A stretch of DNA of 64,000 bases from Parabacteroides faecis (GTDB taxonomy: Bacteria; Bacteroidota; Bacteroidia; Bacteroidales; Tannerellaceae): the NCBI RefSeq assembly GCF_014647375.1, contig NZ_BMPB01000004.1, positions 62,001-126,000 on the forward strand, written 5' to 3'. Position 1 is the first letter of the stretch. Every line of letters starts with the position of its first letter. The position numbers were made by a program, and so were the translations under genes. Under the pieces are notes generated by a model. The model did no database searches and had not been told where the DNA came from. It saw nothing but the letters and a program-made list of their open reading frames with translations. This document shows, one piece after another, positions 36,836 to 46,000 of the stretch.

Positions 36836-36866
36836 CAAAAATACGAAAGGGATTTGTATTAAACAA
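36836..36866 (-). promoter_or_regulatory. Promoter of thyA-folA
   Basis: TATTTTTG on the minus strand (36836-36843), 22 nt before thyA. A GTTG-like -33 element follows at about 20 nt spacing. This makes a distant origin of the thyA transcript unnecessary. Confidence 0.6.
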
Positions 36867-36869
36867 CAG

Positions 36870-37271
36870 GTAAGTTTTAAAATGGAGTTTTCCCTGTTTA
36901 CAAATTGTAAAAAGATATGCGTCTTTGATTAGCTAAATGATACGTTAAAAAATATTAGTCGCCAGGGTAATTCAATTTATACGGCATACTAATCTGATTT
37001 ACCCGGTATAGTAGTGACAAAATGATAATCGGGGAGTGGAGGACACGTGTGAGTACTACATTTATATAAAAGCTGAAAATTTTTAATTATGCAGTTTGGA
37101 AGTATGGATAATTTTGGATATATATTTATTAATATTAAAGTACACGTACGTTAGTTTTATGGTCTTCCAACCCTTGGGAGTTTAATGCAAAATACTTATT
37201 TAATAAATGATCTGAATTCTTTGTATGTAATGAATTGCAGGGCGTGAGGTCTGATTTTCAATGACTAAAAA
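36870..37271. other. AT-rich non-coding stretch upstream of the invertible segment
   Basis: About 400 bases without a credible gene. I see a near match to the Bacteroides inversion-site core at 37142-37151 (ACACGTACGT) but no inverted partner, and a weak 6-bp GGGTAA/TTACCC pair (36965-37005 region). Nothing else is recognised. Confidence 0.5.
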
Positions 37272-37456
37272 AAACGTTCCTTTTTTTCTTGCAGCAAAAA
37301 TACGCATTCCTTTTGAACCTGCAATTCTTTTCAGAACTTTTTTCACTTTTCTATCTGCTTTCTTATCAGTACAATACGAAAACAGGGACAAAATACCCGC
37401 TTCCTGTTACAAAAGTAAAAGAATCCTAAACGCATGACTAGAAAAAAGGAACGTTT
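37272..37456. repeat. Candidate invertible promoter segment bounded by inverted repeats
   Basis: Left arm AAACGTTCCTTTTTTTC (37272-37288) and right arm GAAAAAAGGAACGTTT (37441-37456) are inverted copies that differ only in the length of the T run. The spacer is 152 bp. Their core AAACGTTCCT matches 9 of 10 positions of the ARACGTWCGT motif I recall for Bacteroides sites inverted by Mpi-type serine recombinases. The spacer holds a consensus-like promoter facing left, away from the giant gene at 37635, and no consensus promoter facing right. Inversion would place that promoter about 200 nt upstream of the 1714-aa gene. The recombinase is not in the window. Confidence 0.6.
37295..37325 (-). promoter_or_regulatory. 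Minus-strand promoter inside the candidate invertible segment
   Basis: TATTTTTG followed by C (37295-37302) with ATTG (37322-37325) exactly 19 nt upstream on the minus strand, a 3-of-4 match to the -33 element. In this orientation transcription would leave the segment leftwards, with no gene nearby except the distant, independently promoted thyA. Confidence 0.6.
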
Positions 37457-37634
37457 AAACTCGTCAAATCGGTAATCGACGGGTAAAAAAGATGCCCTGA
37501 TACAGGCATTTAGCAGTTCCCCTAAAATGCTTTTTCTTGTGTCCTACGGGGTTAGGTAGCTGAAATGAGCTAAATGAGAGAGATTTTATCGAAATGATTA
37601 TAGATTATAATTTTATTAATTAAATGTTTTACGT
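37457..37634 (+). promoter_or_regulatory. Leader region of the 1714-aa surface protein gene
   Basis: 178 nt between the right inverted repeat and the start codon. It contains a small hairpin (ATGCC...GGCAT, 37492-37509) and a CCCC/GGGG-containing stretch (about 37518-37552), but no TAnnTTTG on the plus strand. It therefore appears to be an untranslated leader that needs a promoter from the invertible segment. Confidence 0.45.
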
Positions 37635-40600
37635 ATGAGAAAAAGTACTTTGGTAAAAGGCGGGTCGGCCGCTCTTTTATGTGCTATGGCTTTTTATGGC
37701 TTGTCTCCGATGCTGAATGCAGCAGACCCGGACTATGCCAATATTAAGGCTAAGTGGTATGAAACAGTGGACTCTGAAAGTGCGTGGGAAAATGAGGCTG
37801 GTCTGGTAAGTGGCCCGACTCATTTGAAACCGATCGACAAGGTGAACGTTCACGATCATTGGGAAGCAAATTCGACTTCTTATGGCAACTATGAGTCGTT
37901 GATCGACTTCACAAAGATGAATGCAGGTTTGATGAACGGTGTTTTTGTAACCTTCTTCAATCTGGATGCAAGTGATGCTCCTAACTATCTGAAGCCTTTC
38001 ACCGGAAAGTATCTGGAGATGGCTTATTCGGATATTAAGAATCACGAAGAAATGAATACGGCCGAATATCTGAAATTTACAGATGACAAAGGCAATACCG
38101 GATTAGGTATTTATCAGAACCAGACTGCCAGTTCACGTGTAGACTTCCTGTATAGCACAAAAGGCTTGACAGGTGTTGAAAGCGTTGAAATGGATATTCG
38201 TGCTTTTGGTAATACGGACCTGGTAAACCGTAAGATCGACTGGACATATGATGTATATGTTTATGATCTGTCAGGAGAATTTGTAGGTCAGATGGTTAGC
38301 GACCGTGCAGTTTTCACAGCTAATAACCATGAAATAGCAACAGCCCATACGCATCATATTAAAGCGCATGTTTCTGATGCCGATAATACGAATCCTAATT
38401 CATGGCAGCAGGGATCTTTGGACAACAAGATGATTATTGTTATGTTCAGAGGTGCTAAATCACTTGCTGATGATGCAGTTGAATCTACAGGTTCAAAGAA
38501 CACAGAACCGTTGACAGTATTCACAAATGCAAGATTGGCGTTCAATCGTCCGGATGTTGCTTTCGGTGCTGCAAATACAAAGATATTTGAAGCTGGTGCC
38601 GGACGTAATACTTCTTGCGCTACCGATACATTGACAACAACAGTAGATCTGTGGAATACATTGTATGAGAACAGCAAGTCAAATAATGAGTATACTGCAA
38701 CTTTCGGTGGTGCAGATCGTGATGTTCTGGCTCTTATTGATCAAACTCAGGCTCAGAACTCAAAAGAAGAATTGGCATATTACGAATTGAACGTGGAGTA
38801 TCCGTTTATCGTTGATAAGATGGAAATCTCCCAGAAAGACGATATGTCGAAAGTTCAGGGTTGGGTATCTATGGATGAACTGACAGCTGGTCCAGCTTAC
38901 AAAGTTGTTATAAAAGGTACACCGGGCAAAGATAAGAAAGTTACTTATCTGATCCCTCGTGAATTCTTCGTTCAGACAGATGCTACCGATGATCGCGATT
39001 GCAAATCAAGCGCTCGTTTCACTTATTACTTTGCTCCGCAGGAAGTAAAAGCATTCGAAAAATCTAACTATATCTGGTCTACTATCACAGCTGAAGCTTC
39101 TGATACAGCTCGTTATGCACTTCAGGCTACTTCTGTTCCTGAATATAACGAATTGAACGATCTGTTCTTCGACGAATATCTGGATTTCAAGACTGCAAAA
39201 GTTAGCTTCAAGAATCTGCCTTATTTCAACTCATTCGACAATGGTCGTACAATGGATGAAATGCATTATGGTGAATTGCTGCTGGTTAACCGCACAAAAG
39301 CGCCGAAGCATTCAACCGATCGTTATGATGACGATGTAAATATCAAGGGTTGGAAGATCGTCTTCATTAATGATCAGAATAAGAAAGACTCTACTTATGT
39401 GCCGGGTCGTTACTTGCCGATGTCTGTTTACGGACATAGCTATACTGACTATGCTGCATGGTTGGAAGAACATGGTTGTCCGGAATGCTGTATCGAAGAT
39501 GAACCGGAAGAAATCGGTTCTTATGTTGAAAATCTTCCTGTAATCGACTGTTCAGGTAATATCTATCCGAACATCGTTAGCGTAAATGCTATCTTTAAAT
39601 ATCATCGTGGTGATGTGAATATTGGTGACGACGAGTCTAAGTATGTAAATGAAACATATACTATTAATCCGGCTCTGACTTACGATGCTTCTATCGCAAG
39701 ATATTTTGAAAATGAAGATGTATTGAAAGGTACAACTTATACTTACACTGGACAGGATCTGATGGATAAGGTTGGTGGTGCAGTTTATTCAGGCCCGATC
39801 AAGATCTTCGGTAACAATACATTCGTATGGTTCCAGGATACTGACCAGTCTCTGTTAAGCCACGCTATGGGCGTTCTTAGCTCTGAATTCCTGAAATATT
39901 TCGAACGTATCGACCGTAAAGACTTCTTCTTCGCTCCTTACGACGAATGGGATAACTACAAATATGAGTCAAGACCTCACACTGTTAAGATCTTCGCAAC
40001 AGGTTTGAAACCTGATGTTGCTGGTGGTACAGTTGCTTCTATCAAGGTCTTCAAAGAAAAGTTCTCTAAAACTGAAAGCTTTGACGATGCAGTTTATCAT
40101 ACAAATGCGTTCATGTTCACTGGTGAAAGCCTTGATTTCGCAAAAGTATATGTGAAGAAAGGTAATCAGGAAAAACCGATCGAAGAATACGACGGATACC
40201 AGTGGGGTAAATTTATCGGTATGAGCACAGGTGATACTTTGATTTACAAAGTTGACCTGGATAACGACTACGCTGTACAGTACTTGGAAGAAAACGGTCT
40301 TGATATGACTGTTAAATATGTACCTTACAACGACGTGAACCTGCTTCCGATCGCTAAAGAATATTGGGATTATTGCTGCTTCGAAGGTACGCCTAACGTA
40401 TTCAACCACGTAGCTCAGTTCGGTGTAACTACATCCAACAAGAAGGGTTGGAACGAGTTCTATACATTCGGTACTACTGACAGAGGTTTGACTACTACAA
40501 TGAACGCTGATAAGATCATCGGTTCATATACAAGCTTCTATTCATTCCTGACTCAGCAGTTCGGTTCTTGCAACGACTGCGGTGGCGGTAACATTCCTAA

Positions 40601-42779
40601 CTATAGTGGTTACGGTGGATATGTATCAGAATCCGGAACTAACTGGGTTCCTGCTCCTAACTTGATCTATAACGAAATGTTCCGTAAGGATTACAAAACT
40701 CGTTATGTAAATACTTGCTATCCGGTGCGCGACGGTCAGTTCATTATCTCTGGTTTGAACATTGTTGAACCGGTTGATATGGATGTATTCTCTAACAAGA
40801 AAGGTGCTTTCGATTATGAAGTAACAGTTCTTGCCGACCTGAATGGTATACCTTATGGTAAAGTTGATACAGTTGGTACTACAGTTCAGATCTCTCCGAA
40901 CAAATACGGTGAAGTATTGGCTCTTGTTTCTGCTAAGTTCGATCCGAAAGATCGCGATGGTATTGCAATGACTATCGATACAATCACAAGTGGTTCAGAA
41001 AAGGGTATGTGGGCTCGCTACTATGCGAAAGACTCTATCCGTCTGGCTCCGCAACAGCATGGTGCTGATGTTGAAAGATGGAACCGTGTATACTTCTTCG
41101 ACTTGGATGATTACAAACATAATCTGTCATTTGAAGATGAAAAGTGGAAACACTTCGGTATTTGGGCTCCTTACGGAATCAATATCAACGATACATTGAC
41201 TGCAACTATCAAGGGTGACGTGAAAGTTCCTGAAGTATGGTTCAGCTCGGATGCTGCAGGTAAGAACAAGATCAATGCATTCCAGTTCGGTGTTGTCAAT
41301 GGTGGCGCATCTAAAGATTCTGTATTCTATATCCAGGGTCGTGACCTGCCTCATTACGGTACTACTGTAAAAGATACAGATCCTAAGGTAGAACAGGAAA
41401 TCAACTTGTTGAGCGCTTCTGACTTGTTCACATTCGGAACAAACAAAGCTAAAGAAGTGAAACTGTTCATCCGTGAGAAATCCATGGAACTGGCTGGTAC
41501 GGTAGAAGATGCTCCTTATATCTATAAGGGTGCTGCAGGCGAACTGGTTAAGAATGTTCTTCGTGGTGACGTAGCTGCTCAGATCGCTGTTCGTGCTACT
41601 CCGAATGTAGAAGATCTGTGTGACGTAGAAAATGCACTGTCTCTGGCAGCTGTATGTGACGTTCAGCAGAATCTGCCGCTGGCATTCACTGCCGGTCTTG
41701 AAATGCCGTATATCAAAGATATGGAACCGGGTGATGTTGGTGGTAGCGATGCTCGCATCAAATGGACAGCAACTCCGGGTGCTCAGTACTATCAGGTAGC
41801 TGTAGGTCGCTTCACTCCGAAGTTCACTTCAGAAGATGTATTCATGTCTGAAGTACGTGCTGACGATGCAAGCAAGACTATCTGGGTTGAATTGTTCAAC
41901 GCAACAGGCGATGTTATCCACCGTGATAATAAAGTTAACTACTGGTTGGAAGTAACTAAAGAATATACTGATGCTGCAGGTAAACCTCAGAAAGAGATAA
42001 CTAAGGTAAGTGTAGACAACTTCGAACTGCAAGGTAATACGCAACCGATCGACAGAAACTGGGGTTATGCTCCGATTGCCCACCAGATGGACAACATGGA
42101 ACTGACTACAGACATCACGAAGCCGGTTAAATATACTATCCGTTTGATGGAAGGATTCCAGACTGACGAACACCAGATCGACATTTATCTGTTCGATACT
42201 CCTGCAACATGGATGGTAAGAAAGCCGGTTCAGGGTATGCCTATCAACGGTGGTGAGTTCAACACTGGTGACTGGAGAACTGAAGTAGGTTCATTGCCTA
42301 CAGCTTATTACGAATGGCAGGATGATGTCAACTTCGACGGTGAAGAATCGTTCAAGGTTACTGCAACATCCACGTCGATAGCTGTTCATAACCTGATCCC
42401 GCAGACAGCTTACACTGCACGTGTACGTGCATTCAATGAGTGTGTAGGTGGTGAGGAAATGATTCCGTCGGAAGACTTCTATGACTTCGCTACATCTAAG
42501 ACTGCTACCTCTACTGGTGACATCTACTTCGATGAAGCAGAAGAACATAATCCGGTTTCTAACGAATCTATCAATACAACTGACGTAACAGTTCTGGGTG
42601 GCCAGGGTAAGGTTACGATCCTGAATGCTACTAACAAGAAAGTTGTTATCAGCAATGTATTGGGTCAGACTATTGCTAACACGACCATTACTTCTGACAA
42701 TGTTACATTCAACGCTCCTTCCGGAATCGTGGTTGTAGCTCTTGAAGACGGAACAATTGTGAAAGCAGTCGTTAAGTAA
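37635..42779 (+). CDS. Giant secreted surface protein with DUF6383-like type IX C-terminal domain (1714 aa)
   Basis: A Sec signal (MRKSTLVKGGSAALLCAMAFYGLSPMLNA) opens a long protein of beta-rich, mostly unrecognised sequence. Residues ~1355-1460 (DARIKWTATPGAQYYQVAVG) and ~1560-1625 (SIAVHNLIPQTAYTARVRAFNE) look like fibronectin type III domains. The last ~75 residues (GGQGKVTILNATNKKVVISN, ending IVVVALEDGTIVKAVVK) match the DUF6383/type IX sorting-domain pattern, so the protein is probably exported by the PorE/PorQ system and anchored on the surface. Several Cys clusters (GCPECC, YCCFEG, SCNDCGG) may form disulfides. No enzyme motif is seen. Likely role: surface-layer or adhesin component; this is inference. 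No forward promoter is visible directly upstream; the candidate invertible segment lies 178 nt away. Strong terminator downstream. Confidence 0.8.
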   Translation: MRKSTLVKGGSAALLCAMAFYGLSPMLNAADPDYANIKAKWYETVDSESAWENEAGLVSGPTHLKPIDKVNVHDHWEANSTSYGNYESLIDFTKMNAGLMNGVFVTFFNLDASDAPNYLKPFTGKYLEMAYSDIKNHEEMNTAEYLKFTDDKGNTGLGIYQNQTASSRVDFLYSTKGLTGVESVEMDIRAFGNTDLVNRKIDWTYDVYVYDLSGEFVGQMVSDRAVFTANNHEIATAHTHHIKAHVSDADNTNPNSWQQGSLDNKMIIVMFRGAKSLADDAVESTGSKNTEPLTVFTNARLAFNRPDVAFGAANTKIFEAGAGRNTSCATDTLTTTVDLWNTLYENSKSNNEYTATFGGADRDVLALIDQTQAQNSKEELAYYELNVEYPFIVDKMEISQKDDMSKVQGWVSMDELTAGPAYKVVIKGTPGKDKKVTYLIPREFFVQTDATDDRDCKSSARFTYYFAPQEVKAFEKSNYIWSTITAEASDTARYALQATSVPEYNELNDLFFDEYLDFKTAKVSFKNLPYFNSFDNGRTMDEMHYGELLLVNRTKAPKHSTDRYDDDVNIKGWKIVFINDQNKKDSTYVPGRYLPMSVYGHSYTDYAAWLEEHGCPECCIEDEPEEIGSYVENLPVIDCSGNIYPNIVSVNAIFKYHRGDVNIGDDESKYVNETYTINPALTYDASIARYFENEDVLKGTTYTYTGQDLMDKVGGAVYSGPIKIFGNNTFVWFQDTDQSLLSHAMGVLSSEFLKYFERIDRKDFFFAPYDEWDNYKYESRPHTVKIFATGLKPDVAGGTVASIKVFKEKFSKTESFDDAVYHTNAFMFTGESLDFAKVYVKKGNQEKPIEEYDGYQWGKFIGMSTGDTLIYKVDLDNDYAVQYLEENGLDMTVKYVPYNDVNLLPIAKEYWDYCCFEGTPNVFNHVAQFGVTTSNKKGWNEFYTFGTTDRGLTTTMNADKIIGSYTSFYSFLTQQFGSCNDCGGGNIPNYSGYGGYVSESGTNWVPAPNLIYNEMFRKDYKTRYVNTCYPVRDGQFIISGLNIVEPVDMDVFSNKKGAFDYEVTVLADLNGIPYGKVDTVGTTVQISPNKYGEVLALVSAKFDPKDRDGIAMTIDTITSGSEKGMWARYYAKDSIRLAPQQHGADVERWNRVYFFDLDDYKHNLSFEDEKWKHFGIWAPYGININDTLTATIKGDVKVPEVWFSSDAAGKNKINAFQFGVVNGGASKDSVFYIQGRDLPHYGTTVKDTDPKVEQEINLLSASDLFTFGTNKAKEVKLFIREKSMELAGTVEDAPYIYKGAAGELVKNVLRGDVAAQIAVRATPNVEDLCDVENALSLAAVCDVQQNLPLAFTAGLEMPYIKDMEPGDVGGSDARIKWTATPGAQYYQVAVGRFTPKFTSEDVFMSEVRADDASKTIWVELFNATGDVIHRDNKVNYWLEVTKEYTDAAGKPQKEITKVSVDNFELQGNTQPIDRNWGYAPIAHQMDNMELTTDITKPVKYTIRLMEGFQTDEHQIDIYLFDTPATWMVRKPVQGMPINGGEFNTGDWRTEVGSLPTAYYEWQDDVNFDGEESFKVTATSTSIAVHNLIPQTAYTARVRAFNECVGGEEMIPSEDFYDFATSKTATSTGDIYFDEAEEHNPVSNESINTTDVTVLGGQGKVTILNATNKKVVISNVLGQTIANTTITSDNVTFNAPSGIVVVALEDGTIVKAVVK

Positions 42780-42850
42780 AAGAATGAATAACTATTGATA
42801 TAAAGAAGTTTATAATCAATAATTTAATTTCTAATAGCCGCGTGGCGGAT

Positions 42851-42878
42851 GTAGAGGCGTTGCTTGCAACGTCTCTAC
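42851..42878. repeat. REP-like palindrome
   Basis: Arms GTAGAGGCGTTGC (42851-42863) and GCAACGTCTCTAC (42866-42878), a 13-bp stem with one G-T pair and a 2-nt loop. The GTAGAG-x-CGTTGC type of palindrome is familiar as an interspersed repeat in many bacteria. Confidence 0.75.
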
Positions 42879-42977
42879 CTGACACCAACTAACCTGCGAA
42901 GGCGAAAATGCGGGTATTAATACTAAAGTAATGAAATATAAATTCTTCCGCCTTAGCTCTGTGAAGAATGAAAGCGG

Positions 42978-43016
42978 ATACAAACCCTGGCGGAGTTTAT
43001 TTGTCAGGGTTTGTAT
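42978..43016 (+). terminator. Terminator after the 1714-aa surface protein gene
   Basis: Perfect 12-bp stem ATACAAACCCTG (42978-42989) / CAGGGTTTGTAT (43005-43016), 15-nt loop, followed by TATTTTAATTAACTT. Confidence 0.8.
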
Positions 43017-43088
43017 TATTTTAATTAACTTGATTATAAGCACTTACTATCTATTGATTGAAGTATAAACAAAATAAAATAATGGCGT

Positions 43089-46000
43089 ATGAAAAAAGTA
43101 TACTTGATCGATGTGAGTAGGCGACTACTTATATTCGTGCTTCTGTTGGGAGGGTATATTACACAGGCGATTGCAGCAGACATTTATGTCCCCGTGAAAG
43201 ATGTCTTGTCTTATTATGAAGGAACCAGTGAGGCAAATGCAGAACAGCTAAAATCCCATATCCAAAGTTTAATACAGGATGTCGTAGACCAGAGTGGCGA
43301 ATCGGCAACTGTTTCAGATGTCACCGTCAGAGGTGGCGGAAGTGCACATACCGGCGATCTGGTTGCCGGCAGTTATAATTATACCTTTAATATAACCGCA
43401 TCTTCCGGAACATTTAACTTTTTCCGGGCGATCGACCAGAATCCTATAACTCCCAATCGGGTCGATGGACCTACAGGAGGGGCTGTGACTGTTACCGTGC
43501 CCTTGGCGATCGAGATCAAAGCTCGTCAGGCTGTCGGTAATTTGAAGTTCCCGGCTAACTGGGGAAATTATGTGTATGGTACATCTGTCAGCAACCTGTA
43601 TACCAAAATACAGGTGCTCGATATGCCCGGAGTTTCATTTAATGATGCTTCGGTTTTTCTGGTTAAAGACGGTGCTTCTGTCCAATATACCGGAAGTAAC
43701 CTGTTGGAGGCCGGAAAGTATGACGTGGTCGTGACATTTCCACCGACCGGTCAGTTCGCTTATGAACCGACTTTGGCCAATTGTACAAAGCAAGAGACCG
43801 GTTCTTATATTTCTACAAAACAATTGGTTGTAAAAGAGAAACCTATCGATAATACGGTATTCCCCGTATTTGCCGAAAAGGTGGGAGGACTGGGAGAACT
43901 GGATCCGGCTTCCAATATCAATCTGAACCGGATCAAAAGACTGATCACAAACAATATCAGTTCTTCGGATGATTTTATTTCCGAAATAAAAGTGTATTCA
44001 AACAGTAATTTCACCAATGAAGTGACCTCTGGTCCGTTATCCCCCGGTGCTGTATATAGTTACCGTGTGGTGTTGTTGCCTAATTATGGTGAAGGAAGTA
44101 ATGTTTCTGCCGGTGTAGGCGGAGCCAGTATTTCTTTGAACACTGCACAGTGGAGTTACGATATTGCCAATGCAATAGCCATAGGAAAGAATACGCTGCC
44201 GGTTAAATTACCAGATTTTCTATCGAGTCCGATCCGCATCGGTGATTATAACGACAACACAGCAGTGGCTACAATGCTGAAAAGACTGATCCAGGATATT
44301 AATCCGGATATGGTAGACCAGGGGCTTGTTCCTCAGATAGAAGTAACCGGAGGTACAGTTTCATCCGGCATGGCCGATAATACCCAACTCGGATATAAAG
44401 TAACGGTTCAAGGTGATTTGTCCCAGACTAATCTGAATTTTGTTACGGATGGAAATGTGTCGAGTGCCAATCTGGTGGTGAATGGAAATGTTTGTACATT
44501 TAACAATTCTCTGTTGTTTGTAACGACATTGCCTACTACTCACTCTTTGGCTTATCCGGGCAACTATCAGATCAATTACGAAAAAGAGATGCTTCCGAAA
44601 GCGGTCATCCGTCGTATCAAGAGCGACTTGCTGGTACGCAATGCAGGTGTCCTGGGGAACGAAACATTCAGTGTGCGTCTGATCAATAATGATCTGAGCA
44701 ATAAGAATGCGATCGCAGAAACAGACGATTCGTTCGGTTATAAGATTATTATCAATAAGAGTGCGACGCTGCAGGAAATTGAAACTCCTGCAAATCCACG
44801 TATCAATGTAGTGAATAAAGAAACGACTATTGAAATAACTTATTCGAGAAGCATCGCTATCGTTCCTCGTCCGACTATCGATTTCACATTCGGTGAATAT
44901 ACCGTTCAATATGTGAAGGATATGACTCGTGATCAGCTTGCAGAAAAGGTACGCGAATATATCTATCTGGCTAATCCGTTTGTGGCCGAGTATATAGCGA
45001 ATGTACAGATCACTAATACCCGTATCAGGGAAAATATGGGAACAGCAACATATCGCGTGACGTTAAGCTCCGATCTGGATGTTCTCTTCTCAGAGGTATT
45101 TGTGAACGGACAGCAGTATAATTCAACGACATTCGAAGGTATTGTAAATATTACTCCGCGTCCGATCGCAAAAGTGAAACTTTACAAGTATGAGTTCAAG
45201 AAAGAAGGTGCTTCCAATGATATGATCGAGAAAGCGATCCTGGCTGACCTGCTTTTGAAGAATCCGGATATGAAGGGAGCTTATATCTCCAGTCTGACGT
45301 TAGTTCCGACAATGAGTAGAGACGTTTATTCTTATACGGTTGTATTCAGTCCGAATGATAATATACAGAAGATAGAGTTTACGAATGAAGATGGCGGTAT
45401 TGTTATCCCGATAGAACTCTTTGGTTATACAACAGCTACTTATGCCCGTTCGGTACGGTTAACGGACAACGGTCAGTCGCTGGCGGAATATCCGTTGCCG
45501 GTCAATGTGCAACTGCCATTGTGGGAACGTCCGTTCGGAGAGACTGCCGATGAATATGCGGAGGCTTTATTGAATGATTTCAGACTGACTCCGGGTGCGG
45601 AACGTGTTACTGTTCCTAACCTGAATAACTGGGGTGTGAAGGCTTACCTGATCAACAACGAAACTTCTACAGGAAATCTTCCGGTACGCATTGCCGGTGA
45701 AAGCTATCCGCAGGTATCCGACCTGTATGGATATGAAGTGGTTGCTGGTGCCAATACGCAATTCTCAGAGTATTATACATTAAATTATACGGCTCCGTCC
45801 AGTATCCATCTGACAGTGAACGGTAATGACGCGATCGCGAAACTGGCTCTCCGTATCATGAAGGCCAAATGTACACTCACTTTACCGCAGGTCGACGTGA
45901 CTTACAAGGATATCAACACAAAAGTCGCTCTGCTGGATTCTGTGAAGAAAGCAGTTCTGGAAGATCCTACCAATCAGAAATTCTTCGAGCTGGTGGCTAA

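Larger units (their letters stand above)
42780..43088 (+). other. Intergenic region with REP-like hairpin and terminator
   Basis: 309 bases without a gene between the 1714-aa and 2225-aa protein genes. It contains the REP-like hairpin at 42851-42878 and the terminator at 42978-43016. No TAnnTTTG element is visible before the next gene, so its own promoter is uncertain; read-through from upstream is possible. Confidence 0.6.

Noticed and set aside
37142-37151. Second inversion-site-like core ACACGTACGT
   Set aside because: One mismatch to the recalled consensus, but no inverted partner was found within the region.
37200-37391. 63-codon minus-strand frame across the inversion segment
   Set aside because: It crosses the left inverted repeat and the internal promoter. 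The predicted transcription start would lie inside the frame, after its own start codon. The composition is basic with no recognisable motif.
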